Of a stretch of DNA of 5,562 nucleotides, positions 5,511-5,562 are shown piece by piece; the first letter of the stretch is position 1, and each line of letters opens with the position of its first letter. The stretch spans positions 1 through 5,562 of the forward strand of contig CAZKVD010000110.1 of the NCBI GenBank assembly GCA_964556145.1. Reading direction: 5' to 3'. The stretch comes from F1-20-MAGs119 sp964556145 (GTDB lineage: Bacteria > Actinomycetota > Acidimicrobiia > Acidimicrobiales > Ilumatobacteraceae). Made by a program: the position numbers and the translations under genes. The notes under the pieces were generated by a model that saw nothing but the letters and a program-made list of their open reading frames with translations, did no database searches and was not told the origin of the DNA.

Positions 5511-5562
5511 ATGGGGAACCGCTTCGATTCAGTGCAGGCTGTGCGTGATGGCCTGAAAAAGG
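5511..5562 (+). CDS. Start of an unidentified gene, possibly a MoxR-type AAA ATPase (partial)
   Basis: An ATG at 5511 opens a frame that stays open to the window edge and gives MGNRFDSVQAVRDGLKK. An in-frame stop at 5499-5501 rules out a longer N-terminus, and a well-placed -10 box supports this start. The pattern of a short lead, F-x-S, then an amphipathic helix with VRDGL resembles the segment that precedes the Walker A region in MoxR-family ATPases. Seventeen residues are too few for a firm call, and the ATPase motifs would lie beyond the window. It is divergent from murJ. Confidence 0.5.
   Translation, partial: MGNRFDSVQAVRDGLKK

Noticed and set aside
1..5562. Mobile elements, CRISPR arrays, tRNA/rRNA genes, riboswitches or a defence-type cassette
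   Set aside because: Nearly all of the window is accounted for by recognised housekeeping genes, and the gaps (3, 12, 48, 1 and 36 bases) are too short for such elements. No terminal repeats or arrays were seen.

Overview
The window is a compact chromosomal housekeeping region with about 100 noncoding bases in 5562. It is GC-rich, has few Shine-Dalgarno sequences, and shows TANNNT -10 boxes placed directly before start codons, which suggests leaderless transcription. Protein signatures such as the YELLIGGVFSAALVPVF stretch of MurJ point to a high-GC actinobacterium, possibly Acidimicrobiia. The lineage is inferred from style and was not tested by a search.

Layout from left to right: the last 25 codons of rplU (L21) and complete rpmA (L27) run on the plus strand. 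They converge, across a small UUCG-loop hairpin, on a minus-strand HD-domain dNTP triphosphohydrolase gene (dgt-like). A 48-base divergent gap with a candidate -10 box for each direction separates dgt from plus-strand obgE, a ribosome-associated GTPase. proB (glutamate 5-kinase) starts one base after the obgE stop. proB overlaps tail to tail by 17 bases with minus-strand murJ (lipid II flippase). murJ is divergent, across 36 bases, from a gene cut off by the window edge, whose 17 visible residues resemble the start of a MoxR-type AAA ATPase.

The genes serve ribosome structure and assembly (rplU, rpmA, obgE), nucleotide pool control (dgt), the first step of proline synthesis (proB) and cell-wall precursor export (murJ). 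The familiar order rplU-rpmA-obgE-proB(-proA) is recognisable but altered: dgt is inserted in reverse between rpmA and obgE, and proA does not follow proB.

I see no mobile element, CRISPR array, tRNA, rRNA or defence module, and no convincing novel system. The points worth a second look are the gene-order rearrangement, the repeated leaderless divergent-promoter architecture, an inverted repeat between two divergent -10 boxes, and a Ser-for-Asn change in the Obg G4 motif.
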